NCBI GenBank assembly: GCA_963969595.1
Contig: OZ018411.1
Coordinates: forward strand, 25,108,545 to 25,172,544
DNA length: 64,000 nt
Direction: 5' to 3'
DNA from: Neckera pumila
Lineage: Eukaryota; Streptophyta; Bryopsida; Hypnales; Neckeraceae
Part shown: positions 11,176 through 23,670 of the stretch, piece by piece
Numbering within the stretch: the stretch's first letter is position 1
Layout: each line of letters opens with the position of its first letter
Notes under the pieces: generated by a model
Told to the model about the DNA's origin: nothing
What the model saw: only the letters and a program-made list of their open reading frames with translations
Database searches by the model: none
Made by a program: the position numbers and the translations under genes

Positions 11176-14100
11176 GTAGTTGAAGAAGACTATTACAAGT
11201 CTTCTTCAATTTTGTAATGATAATCTCCTCAATCAAAATGTGAAGGTACCTATTGTTTGTATTCCAACAAAACAAAAATCATTATAATTATTTTTAAAAT
11301 ATAGAACCTTCTATTATTTATGTTTGAAATGGAACTAAGTATATTTCATCTAAAAAAAGACGAATATATCTAATTTTGTTGTTGATTTCAGTTACAATTT
11401 GAATTTAACCGGAAAAACTTCTTGTTCGTGTCTTTCTTGTTTTGAAATATCCTTGTCTTGTAATGTAGTTTTACCATGAAATATCTGTACACCCTGCAAT
11501 ATTAGTTTGAAATTTGAACTTAAAACTAGAAGAGTTTTTTTCTGGAGTAGCTTACAAAATTTCAACTACAAACATTGTAAGGAAGAAGTGCTCTATGAGC
11601 AAGAGCATTTGCTATTGGTTTGAAAAGAAGTTATTATGTAGCAGTAGTTTTCGGATTAAAAGAAAAGATAAATCAGTGTAACGTAGAAATTTAAATTGAA
11701 AAATAGAAAATAGAACTTTGAGAATTGTTCTATCAAACACTTAATTAGGCTACTGAAAAGTTTGAAAGAAATTGTATGATCTTGTTCATAAGTTTATTGT
11801 GTCCATTGTATAATGAAGAATATGTTTTGGTGACCACAAAAGAAGAGGGTCAATGTATTTGTCATTGCATGGTAATACAAATGACTTGATTGAAAGCATC
11901 TTACGTAGACTAAAATGGTGTACATGGGTTCTTCAATCATATAAATGGATTTTTTTTTTAAATTTCTTTCTATATTGTCTTCAAGCAACCTTCACTACAA
12001 CTTCTATAGTTCATACTGTAATTGCAAAGGTTATGTTTGGATCTATAAAACTATATTCTTGGAAGTAATTTTTTTTTCTATTTTAAAAAGAACACTTCAA
12101 GAAATATACAGAAATAACATAGTGCTTGAATGTATTGAAATTTTCTTTGATTTTAAAATAGGCACTTGATAAAATGGAAGATCACACGTGGTTTAATGAA
12201 TTGAATAATTGGAAAGTGATTTCTATTAAAGGATTCAAGTATGGAAGAAGTTCCTTCACGAATAATTGATCTTAATTGGCTATGCAAGCAAAGATGATGG
12301 TTTTATGTTCATTTGCATAGAAAAAAGACTTGAAGCAAGTATTCTACACCAAAGAGCAATGACATAAAACTAATAGTAAAAAAATTTGTACACATAGCAA
12401 TTTCTTGAATATGCTACATGTACAATTAATTCAGCACTTCAATTTTGCTTCAAAGGATTGTTGTAAGGCTAGCGTGCTTGGCTTATAACTTTGAATTTTG
12501 TCATTCTCATAGTGCTAGCCCCATTCTATGTAATTTGTGATCCCTCCTTTGAACTTGGAGTGATATCTATTTTTTTAGAAGGATGTGCCTGCCAGGGTTA
12601 GCATAGGGAACACGGTAATATTCAATAAAGGTAAGTCATTCTTTAGAATAAATTCTTGCCTAACGGTTTAAAAGATACAATCATCAAATGAAAGGAATGT
12701 TGAAGATGTTGATAGTGCGTTTGGTTGTGGCATATATTTGAAGGAAGGCATAACATGCATAGCACATGAATTTGTAGTGAATTGGTGCTTTATAGTCTAT
12801 CAACTTGTACGATTCTCTACACAGTGAAGACCAAAAACGACATCCACATCAGGTATTTTTCTCTACCTATGAGAAGGTCAAGTAGCATTACATTTCTCTG
12901 AGAAGGGATCTTCTTCATGCTTATGTCATTATCGTTTTTTTGAGCTTGTTGTTTATTTTTTCAATATATGTAGATGTCCGTGCAAAGTATGAATTCAATA
13001 ATTCATGTCTTCACTTACTATTGGGTGATTATTTAGATAGAATTTTAGGATTAAGTGGATTATATGATGAAAGCATTATTAATATGACTTTGAAGATTAT
13101 GATAAAGAAAAGAAGGCGAAATTAAATTTTTTAAATTTATTAATCATAGCCATATATGGTAAACACTAAAGTTAAAATATCCATCAGAAGTTAAGAGTTC
13201 AGGATTTTGAACAATGTATTGTAATAGTTGAAGAAAAAGGACTATTTAGGATTTTTTCATGCTATGCCATGAAGCAGGTAATCAGTACCCTTTTAGGAGT
13301 TTGAAATATATTGAGTGTAGAAAACTTTTTGTTGTACAACTTCTTTGTGATTTTGAATGAATTTGAATTCACAATTTCTAGTACGTCAGAGTGTTTGTTT
13401 TACATACATGTTCAACTAAAAGAAATTTTTTAATGAACATTATATTTCTCATAACCAACAAGGAAGTTTATAAATTTTTTTGAGAATTCAGAGAATAGAA
13501 ACACTTGCAATCTTCTACACATTGCAGTAGTGAAGTGTTTGTATTGTAGAGATTGCGTTGAAGTGAAAAGTAAAGGTATCAATGTATAACATATAGATTT
13601 TGATGAACCTCCTATGTCAAGGGCATGAAGAGCAAATTAAATTTTTGAGGCCATGGTGCTTTAGTGCATTACTAGAATGGCGTCATGCAAGTAGTTGATG
13701 GGATTGGGAATTTAAAATCCTTCGTAGCTGGCAAATAGCAATTACATAGAGAAGTGCTCATTATTAAGTTTTTAAAATAATTTATGCAAAAAATGGTAGA
13801 GGAATTCCCAATATTTAGACCATTATGACGTTGTCTATAGGAACTGTATGATGCAGTTCCTTGTAGTCAATATGTGCACACGAGGTGCTAATACATGAGT
13901 TTCTAATAGAAAAGTATCATTGATTTTTTAATAATTTATTTGAACTCCATAGTATTCAATTTGATTTTTGTTTTTTTGATTAAGAAATTTTTAAGAGAAT
14001 TCCCAATATAATATTTGTCATGTACTTGAAAATTATGTTTTGCCATGAATAACGTAGAGGAAAATACAAAGAAATAGGGTATTGGTTTTTCATGTCGTTT

Positions 14101-14725
14101 GGTCGGTTCTGAAAACGACATTGCAATGTAGGTCTATAGCTTTTTGGAATCTCTCATGTACATATTGTACCATTAGTTTTGTAACAGAATTTTAATATCT
14201 TGGAGTTTGATAAAAGTGTTTTGAAAGAAGAAATAGAACTTCAACTTTGAAACATTAAATGATATGATTTTGTGTGGATGTCCACAAGATAATGAATGAA
14301 GATAATAGTGAGGGCATATATGTTATATTATATACAAGTGACAAGTAATAGGTTTTTTATATGTCAAATGTAGAGGACGTTCAATTTTCAAAATGTAGTA
14401 TGAGCTCTAAAGCGGCTTCATTTTATTTTGTATCAAGAATAAGACAAATGTTGTTGGAAAACAATTCAGTTTATATACATGTGATTCAATAGTGGATGGA
14501 AAGAAGGTTAATAGATATTTGGTATCCAGTAGATCTTCCATTAACACATTTAAAAAAATTGGAATCTTGGTGTCTTTGTTGATCAAATTTGAACTTCACA
14601 ATAGTGCTAGCATAGTTTTCACATTACCTGTATTTATGAACGTGTCTTCAAGTTCTTATGATGTATTTTAAAACTTCCGAGAATGTCTATGAATGTAAAG
14701 CTATTCTTGAACTCTGAATTTCAGG
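11176..14725. other. AT-rich DNA upstream of the 1,500-codon frame
   Basis: About 3.5 kb with only short open frames and no motif I recognise. If the large frame at 14731 has upstream exons or a promoter they would lie here, but I cannot define them. A pyrimidine-rich tract ending in tttcag at 14724 could be a splice acceptor. Confidence 0.4.
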
Positions 14726-14730
14726 GCATC

Positions 14731-17700
14731 ATGGTACCGAAGATGAATTCAAAGTGGTTGGAGCACGGATGGTGGATTGTAGCAGACGATAGTGAGAGAT
14801 CCTCTTTGTGGATCACTGATTTTTCAATTGACGATCAGCGTTACTAGTCTGCAGTGGGGACCTCACATGGAATCATCGAAGGCCTCACGGGCACCGCTGA
14901 CGGAGGATTGACGGTGTTTGTGAGCACTACGGAAACAATTCTGGAGAAGTACAAACTCCAGAAGATATCCATGATGGCCCCTGTTCCACCAGAGCTCCTT
15001 TTATGTCTCACTCCCATGCGGAGCTTGAAAGCCGTGGCTTTGCATTAGAAGAAATTGCCTCATGAATGGCAAGTGAAACGAGAGGGAGCAGTTCAAAAAT
15101 TCATGAAGATGGCCCCTGAACAAGTACGCGAATTACGTCATCAGTACCTGGAGATTCGTAGACTTGAAGAAGTACGAAGTACGAATCCAAATGTTCCTCG
15201 AGAGCAGCGTGCACCTAGAGATCCAGAAGACTCAAATGAAATATATCGAAACCTTGCTGCGCCAGTTAATCCAAATTGGGTTTCATTGGAGGAAAGAAGT
15301 CGCAAGCGAGCTGCTATTGAAGCGGGATTAGAAACCAATGCGGATGAGCAAGGTGTTTCTAGTACACCGAGGGCACATCGTCAGCATCTCCAATCGGCAA
15401 CCACTGATGTTGGTGTTCAATCTACCGATGATGATGAAACTGAAAGGCAAGAAGAGGTACTGAACCAAGGGAGCGAACCAGTGATGCCAGCATTTGAGCC
15501 TCTGGATATTGAAGAGGAATAGTTTCAACCGGTCAGGGCTGCAGCTCAAATTCCTGTACCAATTGAACCACCGATTTTACCTCCTATGCCAAGCAAAGGT
15601 AACGAGGGAGCTGCAACTACAGTCACGGAAACGGATTTTGGATCAAGACAACCAAGAATTCGCTTAGGAGGAAGATTGTATAGATCACATGTTGTAGTAG
15701 CCAATGTGGATGCTGGAAGAATTGCCGATCGTGCACGACAAGCTGCTGATATGGGACGAGGTGCTGGTAGGGGACAAAGTGCTGGTGGAGGACAAAGAGC
15801 TGATGCAGAACGTGGTGCTAGTGGAGGACATGGAACTGGTACAGGACGTGGTGCTGGTGCAGGACGTGTTGCTAGTAGAGGACAAGGTGCTGGTAGAAGA
15901 CGTGGTGGGAATGTGTTGCAACATGAATCTGCAGTGGAAGACATCTTAGAAGACCAAAGAAGGCATCGCACTCATCCAACGGATGCTATAGAAGAGCAAG
16001 GCGCCAAGAAGCGAACAGCAGCACAAATACGTCGTCAAAGAGCAGCCTTGCGAAGCCACCCTCCACAAGGAAATGATGGCGAAAATGCTGTTATTGATAA
16101 TGATTCCTTTGAGAGTGAACCGGAGCAAGAGCCTAGAAGAGTATTGCCAAAGAATATTACAAAAACACCTATGGTTTTTCCTACTGAGATCGAATACAGA
16201 GCAGGATATTTATGGGGACAAAGTCTGATTTTTGATGCAAGGATCGATAGCATCCGCGATGTGGCTAACGCAGAGACAAACCACAGGGTACTCATGGATT
16301 GGCGTGTGAATGAAATATACGAGCGCCTAAAGGAATCCGAAGCTGATGGAGTCAATGCGATTACCCTTTGTCCCATTGCATATTGCTATGACAATAGCAA
16401 TGACGAGGGCGAGACGGAGGTGATAGAGGTGCCGTTTAGCCAAGAAGGTGCTGCACGTGAATTTGAAGCCGTGTATTTGAAACATTGCCGGGCGGATTCA
16501 TGCCTCTCAAGCAGCGCATTGCAGAAAAGTTGGCTGGAGAGCAATATTATATGGGAGCTAGTAGATGGCCAACATGTTGTTGGTGCTTGTAAACGAGCCC
16601 AACGGGAAAAGGAAGAGGGACACTTATCCAATGAGGAATATCATGCGCAATTTGTGAGACGAAAAGCAAAATTTGTAGTGTACAACAATCCTCAGTTTTA
16701 TATAGAAGCGTCGGTGAAAATAAATGCGAAGGAATTTGATCGGGAGTTCTTCACCACACATTACGAGAACCTCATCAAACTGCGCAATATATAGAAAGCG
16801 TATGGAAGTCCAAGTGTTGCTACTCGGGCTGATGATGCACACAGAGCGAAAGCATTGACAATGGCAGTGAGTGCGTTACATCTAAGTCAGAACTTATCAA
16901 AGCATGTATCATTGGGGGAGTTATCGAGGAAGATGGTTGACTACACACGCCATGCTTGGCATGAAGACGAGGAGTCCTATAAGGCTATCGTGCGGGTGTG
17001 CAAAGATTATGAGGACGGAAAATTATTTTTCAGCAAGAAAGCGGAAGATAAATGGAAGAAGATTGCTAGAGATCGGAATCTTGATGTCAAAGTGGATGGA
17101 AACCCGAAGTGCAAGAGGATGGAGAAGACCTGGTGGAGGCCCTTGAACAGCATCTCTATGGAGAACTATGTACATGTGGTCCAGGAGATGGTTGCAAAGG
17201 ATGTAGTGAATGGAAAGCGTGCTTCGCAGCGGTATTATTTCAATGATGCTGCTTCCGCAAACCCCTCCAAAGGTACAATAGCGTACGCGATGGATACTTT
17301 ACAGCGGAAAGATGCGATCAGAAACCAAATTCGGTTTCTTATAGTAGAAGCAGGGGATGAAAATCCATCGTCTATGGATGATTTCTTCTCCATTGACACA
17401 AGCAAGTATGGAGATTCGAGAGGAAGACAGTTTATCTTGATGGGGAGGACATTGGATAATGACATGAAGACCTCGTGGTGTTATCCTGTAGTGACAACGG
17501 TTCGAATGCTAAATAATTTAGAGAATGTCGTCTCAGCTTTCGTTAGGCAACACTTTGTGGATATCCGAGCGGGTTGCAAAGGTTATGCGGGATATGGTCG
17601 AGATGTCGAGGATGTATCAAATGCTCGTTGGAACTGGCAAGTTGCAATCTCTGTAGTGCAACACAAAGAACGTGAAGCCTCATTTCACGTGAGATGTAGG

Positions 17701-19245
17701 GAAAGGTTCTTTGATGACGAATACATTGAACTTGGCAAACCATGTTTATGGATTTTTGATTGTAGACGGGGAGGTTCGCAAGGGGAGGACATCTCATGGT
17801 CGAACAAGGATTACAGCAAGGTTGTGCAACAATTGAAGAATTGGATGTCTTGCATTTTCCGTTGGAATGCCGTGTTTCTGTTTCCGCCAGGTGTATTCTT
17901 TGATGAAGCGATGGAGTCAAGGATGGCATTGTCAAAGGATTGCCACGTGCTGCAAGGTTCTTGGATATTTTAAACAGAAACAGTGTCTTCATATGTGAAT
18001 GATCTGCGTCACGGCGAGCAACGACGCCGAGGTGTACACCCTGTTGGTGGCATTGTCATCATCATGAATTATCTGAAGGAGAGTGGATTCATGGAAAACC
18101 TTCCTAGCAGTACGGAGGACTTACATGTTATATTTCAAGACTCTTGGAGTACAGAAGTGATGCCTCGAGCTCAAGATAAATTTGAGAGGACACCAACGGA
18201 GTTGAAGAGATTGGTACAAATGTATCTGCCGCGAAATTGGGGGTTGGTAACATTAGGCATCACAATGGCAATGCCAGGAATTTTGGAGACAAGATATGTG
18301 GGCAATGATGTTATCATTATGGAAGGTGTGTCCATCAAAACGCAATTCGTGTACGACAGATTGCAATCAATGTACGGGGAGAAGTTGATGATGGTGAACA
18401 GTGTGAGTATGACCGCCAAACGCAGACCTTCACAGATGTTGACTACAGAAGAGAGTTTGCCTAGTCCCAGGATTTCTGAAACAGATGGAGGTGTGCCACG
18501 TGGTAGAGTTGAAAGACTACCGCGGCCATCCAGGGACTCCTCCGATGAAGAAGAGAGATTTCAAGTGACTAGACGGGGAAGGCAGAAAGGGAAAGCTATA
18601 GTAGTTGACTCAGGAGCCTCATCGACAAACGAAGAAGACAGTGATGCCGAGCAGACACAGTCTGACAGATTACCAAGTGCTGGGCGAAGTTTAGGTTCTC
18701 GTGACACTGATGCAGTCAGTGACGCCCGTGGGGACCAAGTAGACTTGATGGAAGTGGAACAAGACCCGGATTTTGTTGTTGCAAAAGCAGTTGATGAGGT
18801 GGACAACATGGAAATGGAACAGGTTGAAGGGGACATGGGAGAAAGTGCAGATATAACAACGCAAAGAGAGTCCATGTCAGCATTGTCAGCATTCAGCCAA
18901 TTGGATCAAATGAGCTTTGTCTCGGATGGTGAAGGATGTTATCGTAATAGGGACAACATTCGATTCACTCGGACAAGGGAAGGACCACATTACATTTATC
19001 ACCGGATGACTTCCATATTGGAAGGGCCTTCTCTGTCGCCAACTTTATCAGAGGGACTGACAACGCCAGTTGCAAGCGCCATGGTCAATACGACGTTGCA
19101 GTGTACCTCGCCGCCTCTAATGAGTCCAATCGGTGGACCAAGTGCACACGATCAAGTGGAGGCAACTGCTGGAGGAGAAGGAGAAAATCTGGTGCAATCA
19201 TTTGCACGAGTGTTGGAGACACCGGATGAAGCAGTGTCATTATAA
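14731..19245 (+). pseudogene. unrecognised large ORF (about 1,500 codons) with five in-frame stops
   Basis: From ATG at 14731 a single frame runs to TAA at 19243-19245. It is interrupted only by TAG at 14845, 15046, 15520 and 16792 and TAA at 17971, with no frameshift in 4.5 kb. The order is: a short N-terminal part; a charged helix-rich segment (about 15055-15520); a Gly/Arg/Ala-rich tract (about 15745-15915, GRGAGRGQ-like); a globular region with WELVDGQHVVGACKRA (about 16550-16600); a second globular region rich in Trp and Cys (16855-17970); and an acidic, Ser/Thr-rich C-terminus (about 18420-19245). The DGQH motif resembles the DGQHR/ParB-type signature, but its usual Arg is Val here. I do not recognise the family. 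Retained frame with nonsense codons suggests recent decay of a transposon-borne or lineage-specific gene. Confidence 0.65.
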
Positions 19246-20190
19246 GAAATATAGTAGTACGTGTGATGGTAAAATAAGGTGTGTGTGAGAGTATAGACCT
19301 TGTGTGCTAGTTTTAAAAGTATATGAAGATGTTCGAATGATTGTTTGGTTTTTGATTGGTGTGAGCACGTAATTTAAAATGTGAAGGTAGTTGCTAAACC
19401 TTCAATGTCATTCTGGATTTATAAATAAATATTCCAAAAATTGTAGTGAATACTGTTGTACACATGGTATATTCATTTAAATATTACAATACTAATGTAA
19501 TAGCAATGTACAGAGTAATAAAAATGAATACATGAGACCAAAAGAAATGATTGATAGAAAGAAATAAAATGTACTGGACTTGTATTTCTCTAGGAAGAAC
19601 TAAAATGGCATCCTCATAGAGAGTTTGCATTCGAAGTGATACTATTGCACAAAGAAATCAAAAAATAGATCTCTTTAAAATCTGGGGGGTACCATGGGGG
19701 GTGCATTTAGTGTATCTAATCCAAACTACGTGCGACCAAAACTTTGTACCCCCTATATTATATCCTAAAATTTAAATAAATGAAAACAAAAAAAAACATG
19801 AATATATTTTCCTAATTTGAAACTTTATGTTTTGAATTATTGATATTTTTATTTGCTAATGAAAATTAGTTACAAATTTTTGAAATAAATAGATACACTG
19901 AAAAACTGAAAAATAACTTTCACACCCCTATATTATATCCTAAAAAATTGTCTAAAAAATGAACAAAAAATTTCTAAAAATAACTCTCTATTGAAAGCTC
20001 ATTGTGAGTTGAATATTGATGCAACGGTCATCTAAATGTGTACTCTATAAATATTTGAGTTGAAAAATATGCCATTTTAGGTTCATTTTCAACCTCTTCT
20101 AAAAATCATTCCATATTTCATTTGAGTTGGAAATTTTGGCAATAGAAATCTACAGTCATTACCAAACAATGCTCAAAATTTTAGGTTGAA
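19246..20190. other. AT-rich intergenic DNA after the large frame
   Basis: No gene seen. Short near-identical phrases such as 'cccctatattatatcctaaa' occur twice (about 19749 and 19924), suggesting an old local duplication. Confidence 0.4.
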
Positions 20191-20643
20191 ATTATAGTTT
20201 GTTAGAAACCACTTGTTTGCACGTGGTTTGTAGTAGTAGAACCAAGTACCCTCTCCGAGGGGGGTACTCAAGTTTTTGATAATACGTTTTGTGTGAATAG
20301 TTTTGCATACAATCATTGCACTTGGCCAAGTGCAAAAATGTCTAATTTTGTATTCACCTTTATTGGCATTTTTTCATTGAAAGGTGAGCTTGCAAAGTGC
20401 AGCTGCCCGATTTTTCGCAAAATTGAAAAAATGGTTTTCAAGACTTTGAATGCTTATATCTTATGATCCACATAGTGGAATTTTTTGAAATTTTTACCAC
20501 ATGTTTTCAAAATATCATACTACAAGATCCTATGGTTACATGTGTCAAAAATTATTTTTTTCCAAAAATTTGGTAGTTGTATTAGAAATGGCAGTTTTGG
20601 AGCGTTTTTGGTGATTACGTAGTCATGAAATTTTAGGGGTTAA
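20191..20643. mobile_element. relic of the TTAA family, copy h (right end)
   Basis: The right end reads ttttaGGGG then TTAA (20640-20643), and the inner sequence around 20380-20600 (ggcagttttgg..., ttgcaaagtgcagctgccc...) resembles the 3.5-kb and 31.4-kb elements. The left end is uncertain. Confidence 0.5.
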
Positions 20644-20649
20644 ATTGAA

Positions 20650-20747
20650 TTAACCCCTAAAGGACCATAAGGCCACCAAATGGCTTCTACAAGTTTTTGC
20701 ACTATTTTTTACACTAGTTTTTGCAACCCCGGTCCTTTAGAGGTTAA
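20650..20747. mobile_element. TTAA-flanked mini-element, copy e (90 bp)
   Basis: CCCCTAAAGGACC begins at 20654 and GGTCCTTTAGAGG ends at 20743, flanked by TTAA at 20650-20653 and 20744-20747. It is only 90 bp and sits 6 bp from copy h: the shortest complete TIR pair of this family in the window. Confidence 0.7.
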
Positions 20748-21636
20748 TAGGTTCATTCTTTGTCTCAAAAACAACATTGAAAGTCATTCATTGGAACCTT
20801 TGAAGAACAAGGATAAATGTAGATAGGGAGCCATTTCATGTGGGTAGGTGAGGAGGTCTTCTACCTCCACCATCACCACCACACATAGGAATGGCTGTAA
20901 AAATATGCACCCTATTGTGAAAAGGTTAATTTTATATTTTTGACTTTCACAACCTCATTCGGGGTCATTGATTTCAATCATGAACTCAAATTCAATAAAT
21001 TTTATCGTTCATGATAAATAATATGCTTATGCATTATTCAATGGAATTTTCCTTGTGCACCCTCCCTAAAGGACCAAGTATATGTTCAACGGACAGACAT
21101 CTAAAAATTTAGATAGATTCCTCTAAAGCAAATGTTCAATTTTTTTTATGTAAGGTGTGAAAATATATCCCCTTAGTTAAAATAGAACTTTTTTTTCCGA
21201 ACGGATGCTTAGATCAAAAGTTATTGCTTGGATAAAAAATTATGCTATTCCCCAAAAAATTAGGCAATTCAAACAATTTGGGCATCTTTGGGGCACTTTG
21301 GCAAATATCTCCATTGACTTTTGAAATTTGGCATGTATGTAACTATTAGAATATGGCATAAAATTATTATCCAAAAAAAATTTAGTTCTTAAATCATATT
21401 CTAAGACGAATCAAATTTTGTTAGCTATGTCATGGTGGTTTTGTGAAAAAAAAAAATTTCTTTTAACATCAAGCCCCTTTATCTTGTACTCTGTGAACTC
21501 AAATTTCTTGAAAATTTTCCCACATATTCCAAATATTTGTCTCTAAAATTTCACTGTTTGGATTTCAACTACAAAATTTCCTCATTGCACAAGAAATCAT
21601 CAAAAATCTCACTAGTATATTGCCAAATTACTTAAC
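20748..21636. other. AT-rich DNA, nothing recognised
   Basis: No convincing coding frame. A lone 'cctccctaaaggaccaag' near 21060 may be an old TTAA-family end. Confidence 0.35.
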
Positions 21637-21792
21637 CTCCACTACAAGAGAATGGAGTGTTTTAAGTGAGTTTTTAAGTATAGTCCTAGACACAAGATTT
21701 TAAGTAATGACCTTTAAGGTCATTACTTAAAATCTTACGTCTAGGACTATACTTAAAGATTCACTTAAACACCCCATTTTCTTGTAGTGCTC
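21637..21792. mobile_element. CACTA-type foldback MITE (150 bp)
   Basis: Starts CACTACAAGAGAATGG at 21640 and ends CATTTTCTTGTAGTG at 21789, with near-perfect pairing of the two halves through the centre (gacctttaaggtc). A 3-bp duplication ctc flanks it (21637-21639, 21790-21792). Ends and 3-bp duplication are those of the CACTA (En/Spm) superfamily. Confidence 0.88.
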
Positions 21793-22640
21793 CTTGCATT
21801 GTAGGGTGATTTAAAAAAAATTAAGCTCCATATTTGCTTCTGAAATTTTGCATGAGTGCACCTAACAATTTTTTGAACTCAATGGTGGAGAGACTCAAAT
21901 TCATCAAGAGCCAAAAATTTATTACCAAGAGGGCTCAAAGTTTGTTGACCTTGTTTTGCATAAATGAAAAAAAGTTTTTTTCCTCACTTCAAACATTATA
22001 ATTTTTCAATCCACGTGGTCAAATGGGTCAAAAAATTTCAACACATTGTCACAGCATTATACTATAGCATTTTTTTGACAATTTCTCTTGAAAAACACCC
22101 CAATTCTTTGATGGTTAAGTCCTTTGCGATGTTGCAAGTCCAGTAAGAAAAATCAATGTGCTAGATAGAAGTCGGGAGTGGGACATAACATTCTTTAACC
22201 TATCAGTTGCCTCCCCCCCATGTGGAAGCATAATGCCCCCCTAGATACCAGGGGGGAACTTTAGTTATAATCTCGAGCACTGGATTGGTCAAACACAAGT
22301 TACTGTAGAAAGGATTGTCAGAATTCGGAATGTCACTCGCTTGGGGGGTCCTAATTTTGGGGGAGCAAAAGGGAGCCCCCAGCGAACGTTAATAATGTTA
22401 TGGACCTGGAATGAATAGACTCTTCATGTACGCTGACCACAATATACATGTTTGAAATCTTTTTTCTCCCACTGGAGTGCTTCCTTGGTGTCTGCATGGA
22501 AAGGTAGATTCTATAACACACTCATCCACCAGTACAAAATTTTCAGAACAGAAGCTGAAAAAAGTGAGCTGTTGGGCAGCAGCCACTTGGCACAAGGGGA
22601 GGGCCCCAAACGGTAAAAAAACACTGTTCCACAAGCCAGC
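21793..22640. other. repeat relics and unassigned DNA
   Basis: About 21960-22080 (cacttcaaac...cacgtggtcaaa) resembles the inner part of the TTAA family. G- and C-rich tracts at 22200-22260 and 22340-22385 stand out. No gene is called. Confidence 0.35.
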
Positions 22641-22659
22641 GCTGCATTCCGAATTCCCT

Positions 22660-22666
22660 TATAAAA
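22660..22666 (+). promoter_or_regulatory. candidate TATA box of the NCED-like locus
   Basis: TATAAAA about 1.0 kb upstream of the NCED-like ATG, followed by a CT-rich, leader-like sequence. If it is the promoter the leader would be about 980 nt unless spliced. Confidence 0.4.
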
Positions 22667-22804
22667 CGGACGGATACGCTCCCGACAACCGTAATGCAAC
22701 TACATTCCAGTCCATCTCATTCCTTTCCATTTCCTTGCCCAAAAGATCAGCTTGCTTGCTTCTCTTCAAATCAGTCCTTCTGTTTTCTGTTTCAACATCC
22801 CACC

Positions 22805-22873
22805 ATGACGGCGAATATTCAGCAGCTGCAGCTGCATTTCGACTGCCATCGCCACCATGCTGTCATATCATAA
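22805..22873 (+). CDS. possible upstream ORF (22 codons) in the NCED-like leader
   Basis: An ATG in a favourable context (cccaccATGac) opens a 22-codon frame ending in TAA at 22871-22873. The peptide is Gln-, Leu- and His-rich (ANIQQLQLHF). Its position between the TATA box and the main ATG would make it a leader uORF. No homologue is known to me; it may be chance. Confidence 0.2.
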   Translation: MTANIQQLQLHFDCHRHHAVIS

Positions 22874-23670
22874 CAATCCTTCACGTGGACTTCTATAATA
22901 GCAACACTAGCTACAGTAGATGACTCCAGTGGCGCTCCTTGCTATTATTCTGATCTTCGTTCTGGTTCCAGGATCAAGTGGATTGAGTCGATTCGTTACT
23001 GGCTAGCGAAAGTGATGACTGTGAAGGTTTCTGGGGGAAGCTCGTGGTAAGAGGAGGAGGAGATCGAGAGCCAACTTGCGGTGTCGACGGCGACGCAGTG
23101 ATCAGGAGCGGCGCTGCTGGTGGAAGATTCTTGAAGTGTGTTTGATTTTGTGTGCGAGGAGTGGGTTGTGGAGGTGGTAGAAGCGAGGTAGAGGGTAGTT
23201 ATTTGCGGTTTTGTTTCCGCTTTGGAATCTGTGGCAGAGTAGAGTATGCACGAAATAGGTCGGAGTCCCATTCTCCTCCTGGAAGAGTTTGGCGCGGAGG
23301 ATATATTCATACGGACTTCCCGTGGGGTAATTGTGTGAGTGAGTGGTGAAGAGCGCGTGGATTGAGATAGTATACGTTGACGCAACAGAAGTGCGAGCAG
23401 CAGCAGTAATTTGAGCAGCCGCGTGATCGATGACCAGCGATGGAAGCAGTTTGGCGCATTCCTTCACCGGAATTTCAGATTCTCCTCGGATTCAGTGATT
23501 TAGTTTAACGACGCCTGTGCCAGGTGACAATGAATTCAAGGCGGACGCGTGTAGATGGTGTCGAATTCGTAAGCACACCCAATTGTTGGCGATTGTTCAA
23601 CTTAATCAGCAAACGAGGGATACTCAGCAGAAAGAAAAACACGAAAGGGATCATATCGAACTTGTTTTGA

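Noticed and set aside
14731..19245. Idea that TAG is recoded as an amino acid in this genome
   Set aside because: Land-plant nuclear genes use the standard code; the same stops occur in a LINE that is clearly dead, and the ABI3-like gene has no internal TAG. U-to-C RNA editing that removes stops is known only in organelles.
22477..22923. 148-codon plus-strand frame before NCED
   Set aside because: Spans the TATA box and leader, has no motif and biased composition.
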